Shown here: in pieces, positions 8,173-16,758 of the stretch
Layout: each line of letters begins with the position of its first letter
Position numbering within the stretch: position 1 is the first letter of the stretch
Origin: Planctomycetota bacterium
Lineage (GTDB): Bacteria > Planctomycetota > UBA1135 > GCA-002686595
Direction: 5' to 3'
Length of the DNA stretch: 64,000 nt
NCBI GenBank assembly: GCA_028823345.1
Contig: JAPKBR010000001.1
Span: forward strand, 118,340-182,339
Notes under the pieces: generated by a model
The model's database searches: none
Told to the model about the DNA's origin: nothing
What the model saw: only the letters and a program-made list of their open reading frames with translations
Made by a program: the position numbers and the translations under genes

Positions 8173-9639
8173 GTGATGGAATCACCGATCATGAGTCTTG
8201 CCCTTCTGCTTTTCTTGGCCTTGCCAATTCCCGGCTCTCAGGATTCGGGCTCACCGGTTTTGGTGCCCGTTGGTCTTTCGGACCTTCGGCCACAGGACCC
8301 CGGCGCAACCGAGGTCTTGCAGACGTCCGCGGACACCGCTCTAGTGCGGCTGGATTGGACCACCCTTCCTTTCCCGGATATGGAACCAGGCGCGCGCTTG
8401 GGTCAGGCTATGGCCCTTGGGGATTTTGACGGGGATGGATGGCAGGACTTGGCGGTCTCTGCGCCCGGCGCGGTTCGCCCCGGGGGACTCGGCGAAATCC
8501 TGGTGGCGATGGCGGTTCCTGGAGGTTTGCGCAAAGGCGTACGGGAGATCCTGCGCGTGGCTCCACCCGCTCACCAGCCGGAGTTCGAAGCCTTGGAATT
8601 CGGCGCCGCCCTTTGCATTTGCGAACTGGACAATGACTCAGCTGCGGAATTGCTGATCGGCGCACCCCTTTCGGGAAACGGATCGGGAACCGTGTTTGTC
8701 TGGGGCATCGAGTCCCTCCAAAAACCAGCCCACATGTTGTTGGGAGCCGATGCTTTACCCGGTCGCCTGGGACATTCCTTGGCGGCCGGGGATTTCGATG
8801 GGGATGGCCGTTGGGACTTGGCCATGGGCGCACCCCTGGCCCACCATCGCAAACGTCCGGGAGGCGCAGTGCTGGTGCTAGGGACAAAGGTTGGGCTCCG
8901 CGTGTTGGCCGCTCCCCGGCCCGCTACGGGGGCTGGATTCGGCAGTTCCCTCGCTATCTTGGATTTGGCGCCTGGCGCCGCAGTCAACCTGGTGGTGTCC
9001 GCCCCGGATGCGGATGGGGAAGGGATAGAGGGTGCGGGGCAGGTCTGGATCTACTCCGCAGGGCTTCGACCGATTCAGCCAACCTTGCTCAACGATCCCG
9101 ACTTGGATCTCTCCGCCCCCTCATCCTTTGGCCGCTCGATCTCCGCCCTTGGGAAAACCCTGTTGATCGGCGCTCCTGATCGTTGTCCCCCTAGGGCAGG
9201 GATCTTGGGCGGAGCCTTTCGGTATCACCCGGAATCGGGCCGGCCCATGAGGTTGTTGGTTCAGGAGAAAGAGCCTCTCCCCTCTGATCCGGCCCCCTTA
9301 GATCAAGGCTTGCGCGCTCGCCATGGCCTGCGTGTCCTCGCGGCCAACATGCTTGGGGGCGCGGAACCCGACGCCCTCGTGGCCACGGAAGCCCTCTTTG
9401 GCATTGAAGGTTTGGAGCAAGCCCTTCTGATTTGGCCAGGGGCAGATCCCGAGGCGAAACCCATTGCCCTCAATGCGCCTCCCGGAGGTGGTCTGCGCTG
9501 GATGCAGAGTCTTGCCGTGGATTCCCTCAACAGCGATCGCGCCTGTCTCTTGGCTGGGGACCCTTCATTTGGGGTGGGCGTCACGGCGACCGGCAGCAAT
9601 CGCGGCCGTGTGATGCTTGGCGTTCTCGTCCTTCGCTAG
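8173..9639 (+). CDS. Secreted FG-GAP (integrin-alpha-like) repeat protein
   Basis: Probably an exported beta-propeller. A hydrophobic leader (MSLALLLFLALPIPGS, beginning at the internal ATG 8191) is followed by about seven FG-GAP-type repeats, the clearest being LGDFDGDGWQDLAVSAPG and AGDFDGDGRWDLAMGAPLA, with Ca-binding-like DxDxDG loops. The last repeats are degenerate. The start is uncertain between GTG 8173, which fits the -10 at 8159, and ATG 8191, which gives a shorter signal peptide. It is divergent from yifB and convergent with the murQ operon. Ligand and role are unknown; extracellular adhesion or scaffold functions are typical guesses for the fold. Confidence 0.8.
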   Translation: MMESPIMSLALLLFLALPIPGSQDSGSPVLVPVGLSDLRPQDPGATEVLQTSADTALVRLDWTTLPFPDMEPGARLGQAMALGDFDGDGWQDLAVSAPGAVRPGGLGEILVAMAVPGGLRKGVREILRVAPPAHQPEFEALEFGAALCICELDNDSAAELLIGAPLSGNGSGTVFVWGIESLQKPAHMLLGADALPGRLGHSLAAGDFDGDGRWDLAMGAPLAHHRKRPGGAVLVLGTKVGLRVLAAPRPATGAGFGSSLAILDLAPGAAVNLVVSAPDADGEGIEGAGQVWIYSAGLRPIQPTLLNDPDLDLSAPSSFGRSISALGKTLLIGAPDRCPPRAGILGGAFRYHPESGRPMRLLVQEKEPLPSDPAPLDQGLRARHGLRVLAANMLGGAEPDALVATEALFGIEGLEQALLIWPGADPEAKPIALNAPPGGGLRWMQSLAVDSLNSDRACLLAGDPSFGVGVTATGSNRGRVMLGVLVLR

Positions 9640-9646
9640 GCTGACC

Positions 9647-9757
9647 CTAGGAATCCCCGCGGCCACTGGCGCGGGTCACCAAGGCGATCAGAAGCAGTAA
9701 GACAAACAGGATGACGATCGTCGCGAAGACCTCTTGAGTTCCAATCCAGGCGATCAT
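9647..9757 (-). CDS. 36-residue single-pass membrane protein coupled to murQ
   Basis: Too short for the ORF track. The ATG overlaps the murQ stop codon (ATGA on the minus strand), and the frame runs 36 codons to a TAG at 9647. The peptide is MIAWIGTQEVFATIVILF followed by VLLLLIALVTRASGRGDS: one membrane helix (about residues 10-27) with a short positively charged tail, so the C-terminus probably faces the cytoplasm. The four-base overlap is the same coupling used throughout this window, which argues that it is translated. No homologue is recognised. It may help anchor or regulate an envelope enzyme, but that is a guess. Confidence 0.6.
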   Translation of the reverse strand: MIAWIGTQEVFATIVILFVLLLLIALVTRASGRGDS

Positions 9758-10665
9758 CGGCCTTGCTCCAAGCAGGCGCCCAAGTGTCCGTCATGGGCTT
9801 GCAGTAGTCGGGTCGCAGTCGGGCAATCCACATCCAAGCGGGCCATGACCACTGCGGGTTTGACCTGTCCTGCGCTTGCTCGCAAGAGGTCTTGGGATTT
9901 ACTGCGTTCCACCTGGCCGAGATCCATGACCAGTCGCTCGCCCCGGTCGATAAGTTTTTGATTCGCTTGGGTGGATACATCCACCATGCGCCCCCGGTGG
10001 ACCTTACCAAGGCCAACCCAAACCATGGTCGAGATTGCATTGAGGCAGAGCTTGGTGGCGGTGCCCGCTTTCATACGCGTGGAACCCTGGACTTCTTCGG
10101 GGCCCGAGAGCAAACGGATCGACAGGTCATAGGAATCGGCGACCTGATTTTTAGGAACGCAGGCCATGAAGATCGTGGCCGCGCCGATTTCTTGGGCGTA
10201 CGCCAGGCCCCCATGCACAAAGGGGGTTGTGCCCCCCGCGGCGATGCCAAGCACCACATCCTTGGGGCACAGCTTGCGCTGGAGGAGCGCACTGGCTGCG
10301 GCATGCCCTTGGTCCTCAGCCCCTTCCACCGCACGGGTGAGGGCGTCGGCACCTCCGGCGATGATCGCCTGGAAGAGTGTCTCGGGCACGCCAAAGGTGG
10401 GGGGTAATTCCGCCGCATCGAGGGTTGCCAGGCGACCACTGGTTCCTGCGCCCAAGTAGAAGACGCGCCCTCCATCAGCGATACGTGCACGAATCAATTT
10501 TACGGCTTCGGCCACTTCCCCGTGGGCTGCGCGCACCGACTCCGCCGCTTGCAGGTCTGCCCTATGGAGGCGTTCCAAGGCGGCCTCCAATGGCAACTCA
10601 TCCAAGTACTGTCCTTCCGTCGACAACAATTCGGTCATCAGCTGGCCCCTGGTGATCTCGGACAT
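9754..10665 (-). CDS. murQ: N-acetylmuramic acid 6-phosphate etherase MurQ
   Basis: Cleaves the lactyl ether of MurNAc 6-phosphate to give GlcNAc 6-phosphate and D-lactate during cell-wall recycling. The 303-residue length is typical. SIS-fold signatures are clear: YLGAGTSGRLATLDAAELPPTFG, AGGADALTRAVEGAEDQ, GIAAGGTTPFVHGGL and PEEVQGSTRMKAGTATKLCLNAIST. The ATG overlaps the stop of the SDR gene by one base (TGATG) and its stop overlaps the 36-codon gene. No MurNAc transporter or kinase is adjacent, so the source of its substrate is not evident here. Its presence indicates peptidoglycan turnover in this organism. Confidence 0.96.
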   Translation of the reverse strand: MSEITRGQLMTELLSTEGQYLDELPLEAALERLHRADLQAAESVRAAHGEVAEAVKLIRARIADGGRVFYLGAGTSGRLATLDAAELPPTFGVPETLFQAIIAGGADALTRAVEGAEDQGHAAASALLQRKLCPKDVVLGIAAGGTTPFVHGGLAYAQEIGAATIFMACVPKNQVADSYDLSIRLLSGPEEVQGSTRMKAGTATKLCLNAISTMVWVGLGKVHRGRMVDVSTQANQKLIDRGERLVMDLGQVERSKSQDLLRASAGQVKPAVVMARLDVDCPTATRLLQAHDGHLGACLEQGR

Positions 10666-11513
10666 CAGCTTTTCTGCTCGCCTCGTTTACGTTTCATGCG
10701 CTCACCCGGTTCCCACATGCGGCCCGAGGCCAGGGACAAGCCTCCGTCGATCACCATGCACTCGCCGGTAATGTAAGCCGCCGCATCTGAGCACAGATAA
10801 AGCGCGTGGTTCGCCATCTCTTTGGCTGTGCCGAAGCGTTTTGCTGGGATCGCTTCGCGCATGCGTTCTTCGGTTTTTTCGTCGGGCCAGAGATTTCCCG
10901 CAGCCCCCTCCGACTGGAAGGGTCCCGGGGCAATCGCATTGACCCGGATTCCATGGCGCGCCCATTCCGCTGCAAGAGTTTTGGTCATGGCTAGCACGCC
11001 GGCTTTGGCGCTGGCGGAATGCACCACCCCGGGCATCCCGGTCCAGGCATAGGTCGCCACCACATTGAGTTGGACTCCGCCGTCCCCGGCGATCATCTGC
11101 CGACCGGCGTACTTCGAGCAGGAAAAGGTACCATCCAGAACGATCCCAAGTACGGAGCGCCAAGCGTTCATGGAGAGGCGCTCCGCCGGGCAAACGAAGT
11201 TTCCCGCCGCGTTGTTGATCAGGATGTCGATGGATCCCCTTCGCTCGCAAAAGGTATCGATGGTTTCGCGTACGGATGGATCTTCGCGCACATCGAGGAC
11301 CACCGCATCGGCGTCCCAGCCCTGGGCTTCGGCCTCTGCCAAGAACCCTTCGTGGTGTTCCGTCGAGCGCGAAGCAATGGTCACGTGGGCGCCCAAAGCT
11401 GCCAATCCTCGACTGATTTCGAGCCCTAGGCCCGTGCCTCCGCCGGTGACCAAGGCGTTCTTGCCCTGGAAGCTCCCGGCCGGGAGATAGTGGTTGGGGG
11501 GTGCGGTCGGCAT
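10665..11513 (-). CDS. Short-chain dehydrogenase, 2,4-dienoyl-CoA reductase (DECR) type
   Basis: NADP(H)-dependent SDR. It has the dinucleotide motif TGGGTGLG (about residues 24-31) and NNAAGNFVCPAERLS. In place of the classical YxxxK it has TYAW...HSASAKAG, the Tyr/Ser/Lys arrangement of mitochondrial and peroxisomal 2,4-dienoyl-CoA reductases. It probably removes dienoyl-CoA intermediates in unsaturated fatty-acid oxidation. I chose ATG 11513 over the longer track start because TATGCT lies exactly 7 bases upstream and the N-terminal extension looks non-homologous. The stop overlaps the murQ start, an odd functional pairing. A generic FabG-like reductase is the alternative. Confidence 0.85.
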   Translation of the reverse strand: MPTAPPNHYLPAGSFQGKNALVTGGGTGLGLEISRGLAALGAHVTIASRSTEHHEGFLAEAEAQGWDADAVVLDVREDPSVRETIDTFCERRGSIDILINNAAGNFVCPAERLSMNAWRSVLGIVLDGTFSCSKYAGRQMIAGDGGVQLNVVATYAWTGMPGVVHSASAKAGVLAMTKTLAAEWARHGIRVNAIAPGPFQSEGAAGNLWPDEKTEERMREAIPAKRFGTAKEMANHALYLCSDAAAYITGECMVIDGGLSLASGRMWEPGERMKRKRGEQKS

Positions 11514-11520
11514 GCCTCCT

Positions 11521-11526
11521 AGCATA
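11521..11526 (-). promoter_or_regulatory. -10 hexamer TATGCT, predicted leaderless start of SDR-murQ operon
   Basis: On the minus strand TATGCT is followed by AGGAGGC and then the ATG at 11513, a gap of 7. The AGGAGG touches the ATG too closely to act as a normal ribosome site, so leaderless initiation is the simpler reading. Confidence 0.55.
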
Positions 11527-11671
11527 GGGAAACCCGAAGGGAGATGACCCCCTTGGCCCAAGTCCTCGCCCGCCACTCGGGAACCGGAAATGGGTCATGT
11601 AAACCGAGCGTGGAGTCCAATATTTGGGCGCGACCCCTGTCGGGGGTGCCCCTCGTAATTCCTGGTGGAAT

Positions 11672-11691
11672 CCCCCGGAGTTAGCCGGGGG
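11672..11691. promoter_or_regulatory. GC-rich perfect hairpin in the SDR/ALDH divergent region
   Basis: CCCCCGG-agttag-CCGGGGG, a perfect 7-base-pair stem, lies in the 297-base gap (11514-11810) between the divergent SDR and aldehyde dehydrogenase genes. It could be an operator or a leader hairpin. Nothing else in this gap is convincing except the SDR promoter. Confidence 0.35.
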
Positions 11692-11810
11692 GCAGGTAAT
11701 AGTCGCTTGGAGTGCGCTCCCCGGCCATGAAGAGGAGTCTTCTTGAGCTCTCGGGTTGCACGGGAGGGCCGCTTGTTTATGGTGGCCGCCCATTCTTTCC
11801 CGCGACACCG

Positions 11811-13352
11811 ATGCACAACCTCAAGAGCTACCTCTCCGGATCCTGGCACTCCGGCACGGATTCCACCCTAGTCAACCCCATGAACGGCGAGGCCGTGGCC
11901 CAATGCGGTTCCAGCGGTCTGGATCTGGGGGCTGCAGTGACCTACGGACAAGATGTAGGCGGTCCCGCTTTGCGCGCCATGAGCTTCACCGAGCGCGCTG
12001 CCATGCTTAAAGGATTGGCTGCGGCGGTTCACGAAATCCGAGACGAGTTGCTCGATCTAGCGCGCATCAACGGGGGCAACACCCGGGGCGACGGCAAGTT
12101 CGATGTGGATGGTGGCACGGGAACTCTTGCGGCCTATGCGTCCTTCGGCAAGCGCCTTGGGGACCGTGCCTATCTCAGTGATGGGGACACGGTGCAACTG
12201 GGGCGTACGGCGCGCTTTTCGGGCCGTCATGTGCGCGTTCCCCGGCCCGGGGTGGCGGTGCACATCAACGCCTTCAACTTCCCCGCTTGGGGCATGCTGG
12301 AGAAAGCCGCTTGCGCTTGGTTGGCGGGTGTGCCCGTGATCAGTAAACCCGGCACGAGCACGGCGTTGGTCGCTTGGCGTGTGGCGGAGCAAATTGTCGC
12401 CAGCGGTTTGGTGCCCGAGGGCGCCTTTCAATTTCTGTGCGGATCGGCGGGGGACCTGCTCGATCACCTCGGTCCCATGGATGGGGTGGCCTTCACAGGC
12501 TCAGCTCAGACAGGACTCAAGATCAAAAGCCATCCCAACGTGCAGGCGCAAAATGTGCGCGTGAACATCGAAGCAGACTCGCTCAACGGTGCGGTGCTGG
12601 ATGGGGATTTAGAACCGGGAGAAGAGACCTGGAACCTGGCACTCTTGAACATCGCCACAGACATGACCCAAAAGGCCGGGCAAAAGTGCACCGCAGTTCG
12701 GCGGATTGTGATCCCCGAAAACCTAGTGGATCAGTTTGCCGAAGACCTAGTGGCAGAGCTCAAGCGTTTTCCTGTTGGGGATCCGGCTGATCGGGTGAAT
12801 CGCGTGGCCCCTGTTGCTCACCCGGGTCAGTTTGATGATGTGAAGAGCGGTATGGCGAAGCTCTTGGAAGTGAGCGACGTGATCTGCGGGGGACTGCCCG
12901 AAAAGGAGGGCGAAGCACTGTTGGTGCAGCCCACTTTGCTGAAGGCCACAGATTCCGAGGCCAGTGTGCTGCACGAACTCGAAGTCTTTGGACCCGTGGC
13001 GACCCTGATCCCCTATGACGGCACGCGCTCCGAGGCGATCCGCCTTTGCAACCGGGGCGGAGGTGGCTTGGTCTGCAGCCTTTACTCTGACGATGCGAAA
13101 TGGGCCGAAGAAGTGGTCTTGGGCGTCGCCCCCTGGCATGGCCGAGTCTGGATTGGTTCCAAGCGCATGGCAGAACAGGCCCTGGCGCCGGGCATGGTTT
13201 TGCCGGCCATGGTGCACGGTGGTCCCGGTCGAGCCGGCGGCGGCGAGGAATTGGGAGGCTTGCGCGGTCTGGACTTTTACACCCAACGCGTGGCGCTCGA
13301 GGGCTTTAGCGGACTACTTGACCAGCGCTTTGGGCCCGCTGAACAAGACTAG
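11811..13352 (+). CDS. PaaZ/BoxD-type aldehyde dehydrogenase
   Basis: Related to the N-terminal half of PaaZ and to BoxD (3,4-dehydroadipyl-CoA semialdehyde dehydrogenase), which oxidise CoA-linked semialdehydes of aerobic aromatic degradation. Signatures are LKSYLSGSWHSG at the start, HINAFNFPAWGMLEKAACAWLAGVPVISKP, catalytic Cys in QKAGQKCTAVRR, general base Glu in NIEADSLN, and a C-terminal HGGPGRAGGGEELGGLRGLDFY. The length (513 residues) equals the ALDH domain alone; the MaoC-like hydratase domain of PaaZ is absent. I chose ATG 11811 because the 33 residues before it in the track ORF have no resemblance to the family. It is divergent from the SDR gene, so both may serve acyl-CoA catabolism. 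Confidence 0.88.
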   Translation: MHNLKSYLSGSWHSGTDSTLVNPMNGEAVAQCGSSGLDLGAAVTYGQDVGGPALRAMSFTERAAMLKGLAAAVHEIRDELLDLARINGGNTRGDGKFDVDGGTGTLAAYASFGKRLGDRAYLSDGDTVQLGRTARFSGRHVRVPRPGVAVHINAFNFPAWGMLEKAACAWLAGVPVISKPGTSTALVAWRVAEQIVASGLVPEGAFQFLCGSAGDLLDHLGPMDGVAFTGSAQTGLKIKSHPNVQAQNVRVNIEADSLNGAVLDGDLEPGEETWNLALLNIATDMTQKAGQKCTAVRRIVIPENLVDQFAEDLVAELKRFPVGDPADRVNRVAPVAHPGQFDDVKSGMAKLLEVSDVICGGLPEKEGEALLVQPTLLKATDSEASVLHELEVFGPVATLIPYDGTRSEAIRLCNRGGGGLVCSLYSDDAKWAEEVVLGVAPWHGRVWIGSKRMAEQALAPGMVLPAMVHGGPGRAGGGEELGGLRGLDFYTQRVALEGFSGLLDQRFGPAEQD

Positions 13353-13393
13353 CTAAGGCCCACGTCCTTGGAACACCCGATTCCCACCCGGAT

Positions 13394-13408
13394 TTCGTAC
13401 GATACGAA
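13394..13408. promoter_or_regulatory. Inverted repeat TTCGTA-CGA-TACGAA over a -10 element
   Basis: The arms TTCGTA and TACGAA flank CGA immediately before the ATG at 13411. The sequence contains TACGAT (13398-13403), a -10 candidate exactly 7 bases from the start codon. A repressor bound here would cover both promoter and start site. Confidence 0.5.
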
Positions 13409-13410
13409 CT

Positions 13411-15054
13411 ATGGGTAAAAAAGTCATCGTTGCCATCCTGTTTGCCCTGCTGGGCGTTGCTGGAATTGCGCAAGCCGCCCCCCAAGTTCCTGGTGTTTGG
13501 GCCATCAGTATTGACGCCAAGGGCCAGAAGAAGTTCAAGAAGAACATTGTCTCCTACAAGGGAGAAATGGTGCTGATGGTCGAGATTCGATCCGGCGCCA
13601 AAATCCTTGATAACGGTGCGATCCAGTACAACCCGGGCGGCACCATCGAGGTCTTCATCCACGACCCGAAAGAGCCCGGGACATCCCCTTGGTTTGAGAA
13701 GGACGGGGAGCGCGTTGCTTCCAGTCGCAAGAACGAGGCTTCGATTAGCGGCGCCTACGTGGACGAGATGCAGCGGGCGTTCCCCGGTGAGACCTTGAAT
13801 GGGATCTCTCTGGAATATCGTCTACGCTTAGAACAATTGGAAAAGCTCGAGGATGCCCGGGACGAAGCCAAGCGCGGCAGCGCAGACTGGCGCCTACGGC
13901 ACGAACGTTACCTCGGAGCGGGCACAAGATTCGTCGCATGGCTGAAGATGAGCCCCTTTCCAGACATTATCGGGAGTTGGGAGAAGACCTTTGCCAAGGC
14001 AGCTAAGAAGGGACGTGAGGAGTTCCTCGCCGCCCGTGGTCAGGCGGCCCAGGATTCAGTGAAGGAAGCTCCGACCGATGAGGTCTTGATCGAGGTGCTC
14101 GAGGAGCTGGGCTATCCAGCCGATAAGGTCATCTGCTACGAGTCCACTCACCTGCGCATCACTTCTGTCCGCGGTGTGCTCTCCCCCGAAGAAGTGGAGG
14201 ACGGTCTGCGCTATGGCGAGATGGTCATCGAACAATTCCGCAAGGAGTTAGTGGACCCCTATGTGGCCGAGGACTTCAAGGACGTGTTCCAAGACCGAAT
14301 CAGTGCCGAGTGGATCTTTGTGCCGGATTCGGGCAAGGTCTACCGTGGTGTTTCCGAACAGTACTTGCAGTCTAATTGGGACCGGGACGTGGAGCGGCGG
14401 TTGGAAATCGGTGGCGAACGCATCGACGGCCACCACAAGAAGCTCTTCCGATTCCTGCGTCGCTGGCGCGAGGGTGATCACCTTCACGGGCAGATCGTGC
14501 ACCAAGTGGGACACATGCTGGCTGGCTTGCACTTTGGCAATGAAGAGGGCCGCATGGACCAGGACTGGCTGAGCGAGGCAGTGGCCTGGTGGCTGTCCTT
14601 TGAAATGATGGGGGTCAACCAGGTGACCTGTATCGCATTCCATTACGAAACGGGCGGCACGCGATCGGACAAGACTAAGGACAAGGAAGGTGGCGAAAAA
14701 ACACTTGGGGTGGGGCGCAGGGGCAAGCTCAACCAAGTGGCCTTGACCAGGGGGCAGCCGATTGAGCGATTGGCCCTCAAGACCCTCTTCCAAATGGGGG
14801 ACGCGGACGTGGCCAAGGGCTGGTCCTTCTTTGATTACCTCGTGCGCGAGGAGGGCAAGAATGCCCAGCTTTGGTTGCGTATGGCGGGGAAATTGTCCCT
14901 GGAACGCAGCACTATGATTGCTGCCTGGCGCGAAGGGGCGACCAAGCTGCTGGAGGTTCCTCCTGGGCGCTCCCTGAAGGTTCTCGAGGAGCGATGGCGT
15001 GATTGGGCTGTGGACATGCAGGACACCAGCGAAGATTCCAGGCGTCGCCGTTAG
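13411..15054 (+). CDS. Secreted gluzincin-like protein with degenerate HQxxH site
   Basis: The N-terminal signal peptide MGKKVIVAILFALLGVAGIAQA is followed by about 525 exported residues. The central part resembles the DUF1570/peptidase-MA-like class: IVHQVGHMLAGLHFGNE, then DWLSEAVAWWLSFEM, where the third zinc ligand Glu would sit. The catalytic Glu of HExxH is Gln (HQVGH), so zinc binding is possible but proteolysis by the usual mechanism is not expected. A similar protein with intact HECFH lies at 34.5 kb; both have leaderless-type promoters. It is probably an inactive paralogue or a binding protein. Family identity rests on motif layout only. Confidence 0.7.
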   Translation: MGKKVIVAILFALLGVAGIAQAAPQVPGVWAISIDAKGQKKFKKNIVSYKGEMVLMVEIRSGAKILDNGAIQYNPGGTIEVFIHDPKEPGTSPWFEKDGERVASSRKNEASISGAYVDEMQRAFPGETLNGISLEYRLRLEQLEKLEDARDEAKRGSADWRLRHERYLGAGTRFVAWLKMSPFPDIIGSWEKTFAKAAKKGREEFLAARGQAAQDSVKEAPTDEVLIEVLEELGYPADKVICYESTHLRITSVRGVLSPEEVEDGLRYGEMVIEQFRKELVDPYVAEDFKDVFQDRISAEWIFVPDSGKVYRGVSEQYLQSNWDRDVERRLEIGGERIDGHHKKLFRFLRRWREGDHLHGQIVHQVGHMLAGLHFGNEEGRMDQDWLSEAVAWWLSFEMMGVNQVTCIAFHYETGGTRSDKTKDKEGGEKTLGVGRRGKLNQVALTRGQPIERLALKTLFQMGDADVAKGWSFFDYLVREEGKNAQLWLRMAGKLSLERSTMIAAWREGATKLLEVPPGRSLKVLEERWRDWAVDMQDTSEDSRRRR

Positions 15055-15070
15055 GCGCTCCTTTTTCTTT
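15046..15070 (+). terminator. Weak candidate terminator
   Basis: CGCC-gtta-GGCG overlaps the stop codon and is followed by CTCCTTTTTCTTT. The stem is only 4 base pairs, but the T-rich tail is rare in this genome. It would separate this gene from the convergent FG-GAP operon. Confidence 0.3.
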
Positions 15071-15084
15071 CGCGGCGGCCCGCC

Positions 15085-16758
15085 CTAGGGCCGACGCACG
15101 AAGATCTGGACGGTCAGTTCCTGCTCGGTCGTGGTGACTACGATTAGATCGCTTTCCCCGTTGCCAGTCAGGTCCCGGCAGGCGAGGCGGTGTTCCCCTT
15201 CGGGTATCTGGGCCCTGAAGATCGCAGTCTTGCCTTGGCTCGCCCGGCGCAGGATTAAGCCCGGGGAAAATTCATAGGTGGCCAGGTCGCCCAAGTCCAA
15301 GAAAGTGTTGGCCCCGTCGCCTCGGCGGTCCAAGTCATCCAGAAGGAAGAGCTCGATGAAACGGTCCATCTCAAAGGCACCGTCGAGGATTTGTTCGGTG
15401 TGGCTGGCGGAGGGAGCGCAGTGCTCATAAACGCGCAACTCATTGTTGAGCAAGTCCGCGACGTCGTCTTGGTCCGAGTTGCGGTGCATACGCCGGGCGG
15501 GAATTTTGAACTGGGCTTCCACAGCAGATCCCAAACCGTCGTCATCGAGCAGATTCCTCAGCTGGGGCATACCAAATTGAATCTTGTTCTTGCGTACCGG
15601 CCGGTCCGTGAAGCGTCCCGCTTGGTTGCCGTAGGTGAAGAGGTCAAAGGTTATTTTTCCAGGCAGGATTAGATAGCGAAGGATCCGCCCGAGACCAATT
15701 TTCTCGCCGCGCACAATCTGCAGCTCGGGTAGGGGCGAGCCCTCAATCTGACGAGTGAAAAACCAGAGCAGGTTGCCCGCAGCCAGCAGCAATTGATTTG
15801 GTTCTCCGGCCATGCCTTTGACGCTGCCCCCAAGCCAAGTGCGGATTTTCCCGCCGACGCTTACGATCAGGTCATTGGGGGCGACTCCATCGAGATCCAC
15901 CAGACGCCACTCCAGCCGGTGAGAGATAAACGCCAACAGATTGTCTAGGTCGATATCCTTTTCATCGGGCAAGTCTTCGGTCAAGGCTGCGATGTCCAGC
16001 ACCCAGGTGGGTTCGATGGGGATCGCCCCGTCGCGGAAGATGTGAAAGGCGATCTCGTTAGCGGTGTTGGATACCACGTCCTTGTGTCCATCTCCATCCA
16101 CATCTTTCAGGCCGAACCATGGGGCGCTCACGGTTTGTGAGATGGTCATCTCCAGCATGCTCGGGTCGCCAAAATCCTGGCTGACCTGGGGTTTGAACTG
16201 GACGATTAGGGGTTCGGCGAAACCCTCCGCTCGGCGCAGGAACAACTGGTGCGCAGCGGGCAGCGGAATTGTGATGTCTAAGCGTCCGTCTCCGTCAATG
16301 TCCCGGATGAAACGCATCTGGTGTACCCCATGGGGTTGCCAGCCGGTGGCCTTGAGCAGACTGGTTGGCTTGGCAAAGACCCCGTCCACGCAGCGGGACC
16401 GCAGGACCTCCTTGCTGTCCACGAAGAGAATCAACTCCATGGCCTTGTCTCCATCCATGTCGGCCACATCCCAAGCCGTTTGCTGGGAGGGCCAAGGGAA
16501 CACGGCCCCCGCTTCCTGGGCGTAACGTCCGCTGGAATCCATCTGGCGCACGCGGACCCCCGCATCGGTGACCTGCAGCAGGTCCTGATCTCCGTCTCCG
16601 TCCACATCTGCCAGGAGCAAACTTCCCAGCTCACTATTGGCTTGCAGCACGGTGGTTTGGAAGAGCGGAATGTCCTGGTCCGGGGGAGTCGATGCCGGGA
16701 CCTGGGCTAGGGCCGATCCGATAGCAAGCCAGCCCGTGAGCCAATGGGTGACTCTCAT
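15085..16758 (-). CDS. Secreted FG-GAP/VCBS repeat protein (second of pair)
   Basis: Signal peptide (MRVTHWLTGWLAIGSALAQVPA) followed by a beta-propeller-like protein of 557 residues. Repeat cores visible in order are LADVDGDGDQDLLQVTDAG, VADMDGDKAMELILFVDS, IRDIDGDGRLDITIPLP, LKDVDGDGHKDVVSNTA, LVDLDGVAPNDLIVSVG and, near the end, RDLTGNGESDLIVVTT. The DxDxDG loops suggest calcium binding. The ATG overlaps the stop of the upstream FG-GAP gene (ATGA), so the two are coupled. It is the last gene of the ABC-PDZ-FG-GAP operon. Biological role is unknown. Confidence 0.82.
   Translation of the reverse strand: MRVTHWLTGWLAIGSALAQVPASTPPDQDIPLFQTTVLQANSELGSLLLADVDGDGDQDLLQVTDAGVRVRQMDSSGRYAQEAGAVFPWPSQQTAWDVADMDGDKAMELILFVDSKEVLRSRCVDGVFAKPTSLLKATGWQPHGVHQMRFIRDIDGDGRLDITIPLPAAHQLFLRRAEGFAEPLIVQFKPQVSQDFGDPSMLEMTISQTVSAPWFGLKDVDGDGHKDVVSNTANEIAFHIFRDGAIPIEPTWVLDIAALTEDLPDEKDIDLDNLLAFISHRLEWRLVDLDGVAPNDLIVSVGGKIRTWLGGSVKGMAGEPNQLLLAAGNLLWFFTRQIEGSPLPELQIVRGEKIGLGRILRYLILPGKITFDLFTYGNQAGRFTDRPVRKNKIQFGMPQLRNLLDDDGLGSAVEAQFKIPARRMHRNSDQDDVADLLNNELRVYEHCAPSASHTEQILDGAFEMDRFIELFLLDDLDRRGDGANTFLDLGDLATYEFSPGLILRRASQGKTAIFRAQIPEGEHRLACRDLTGNGESDLIVVTTTEQELTVQIFVRRP

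Noticed and set aside
10702-11808. 368-codon ORF in another frame over the SDR gene
   Set aside because: The SDR frame has full family motifs. This one is a same-strand frame shadow in GC-rich DNA.
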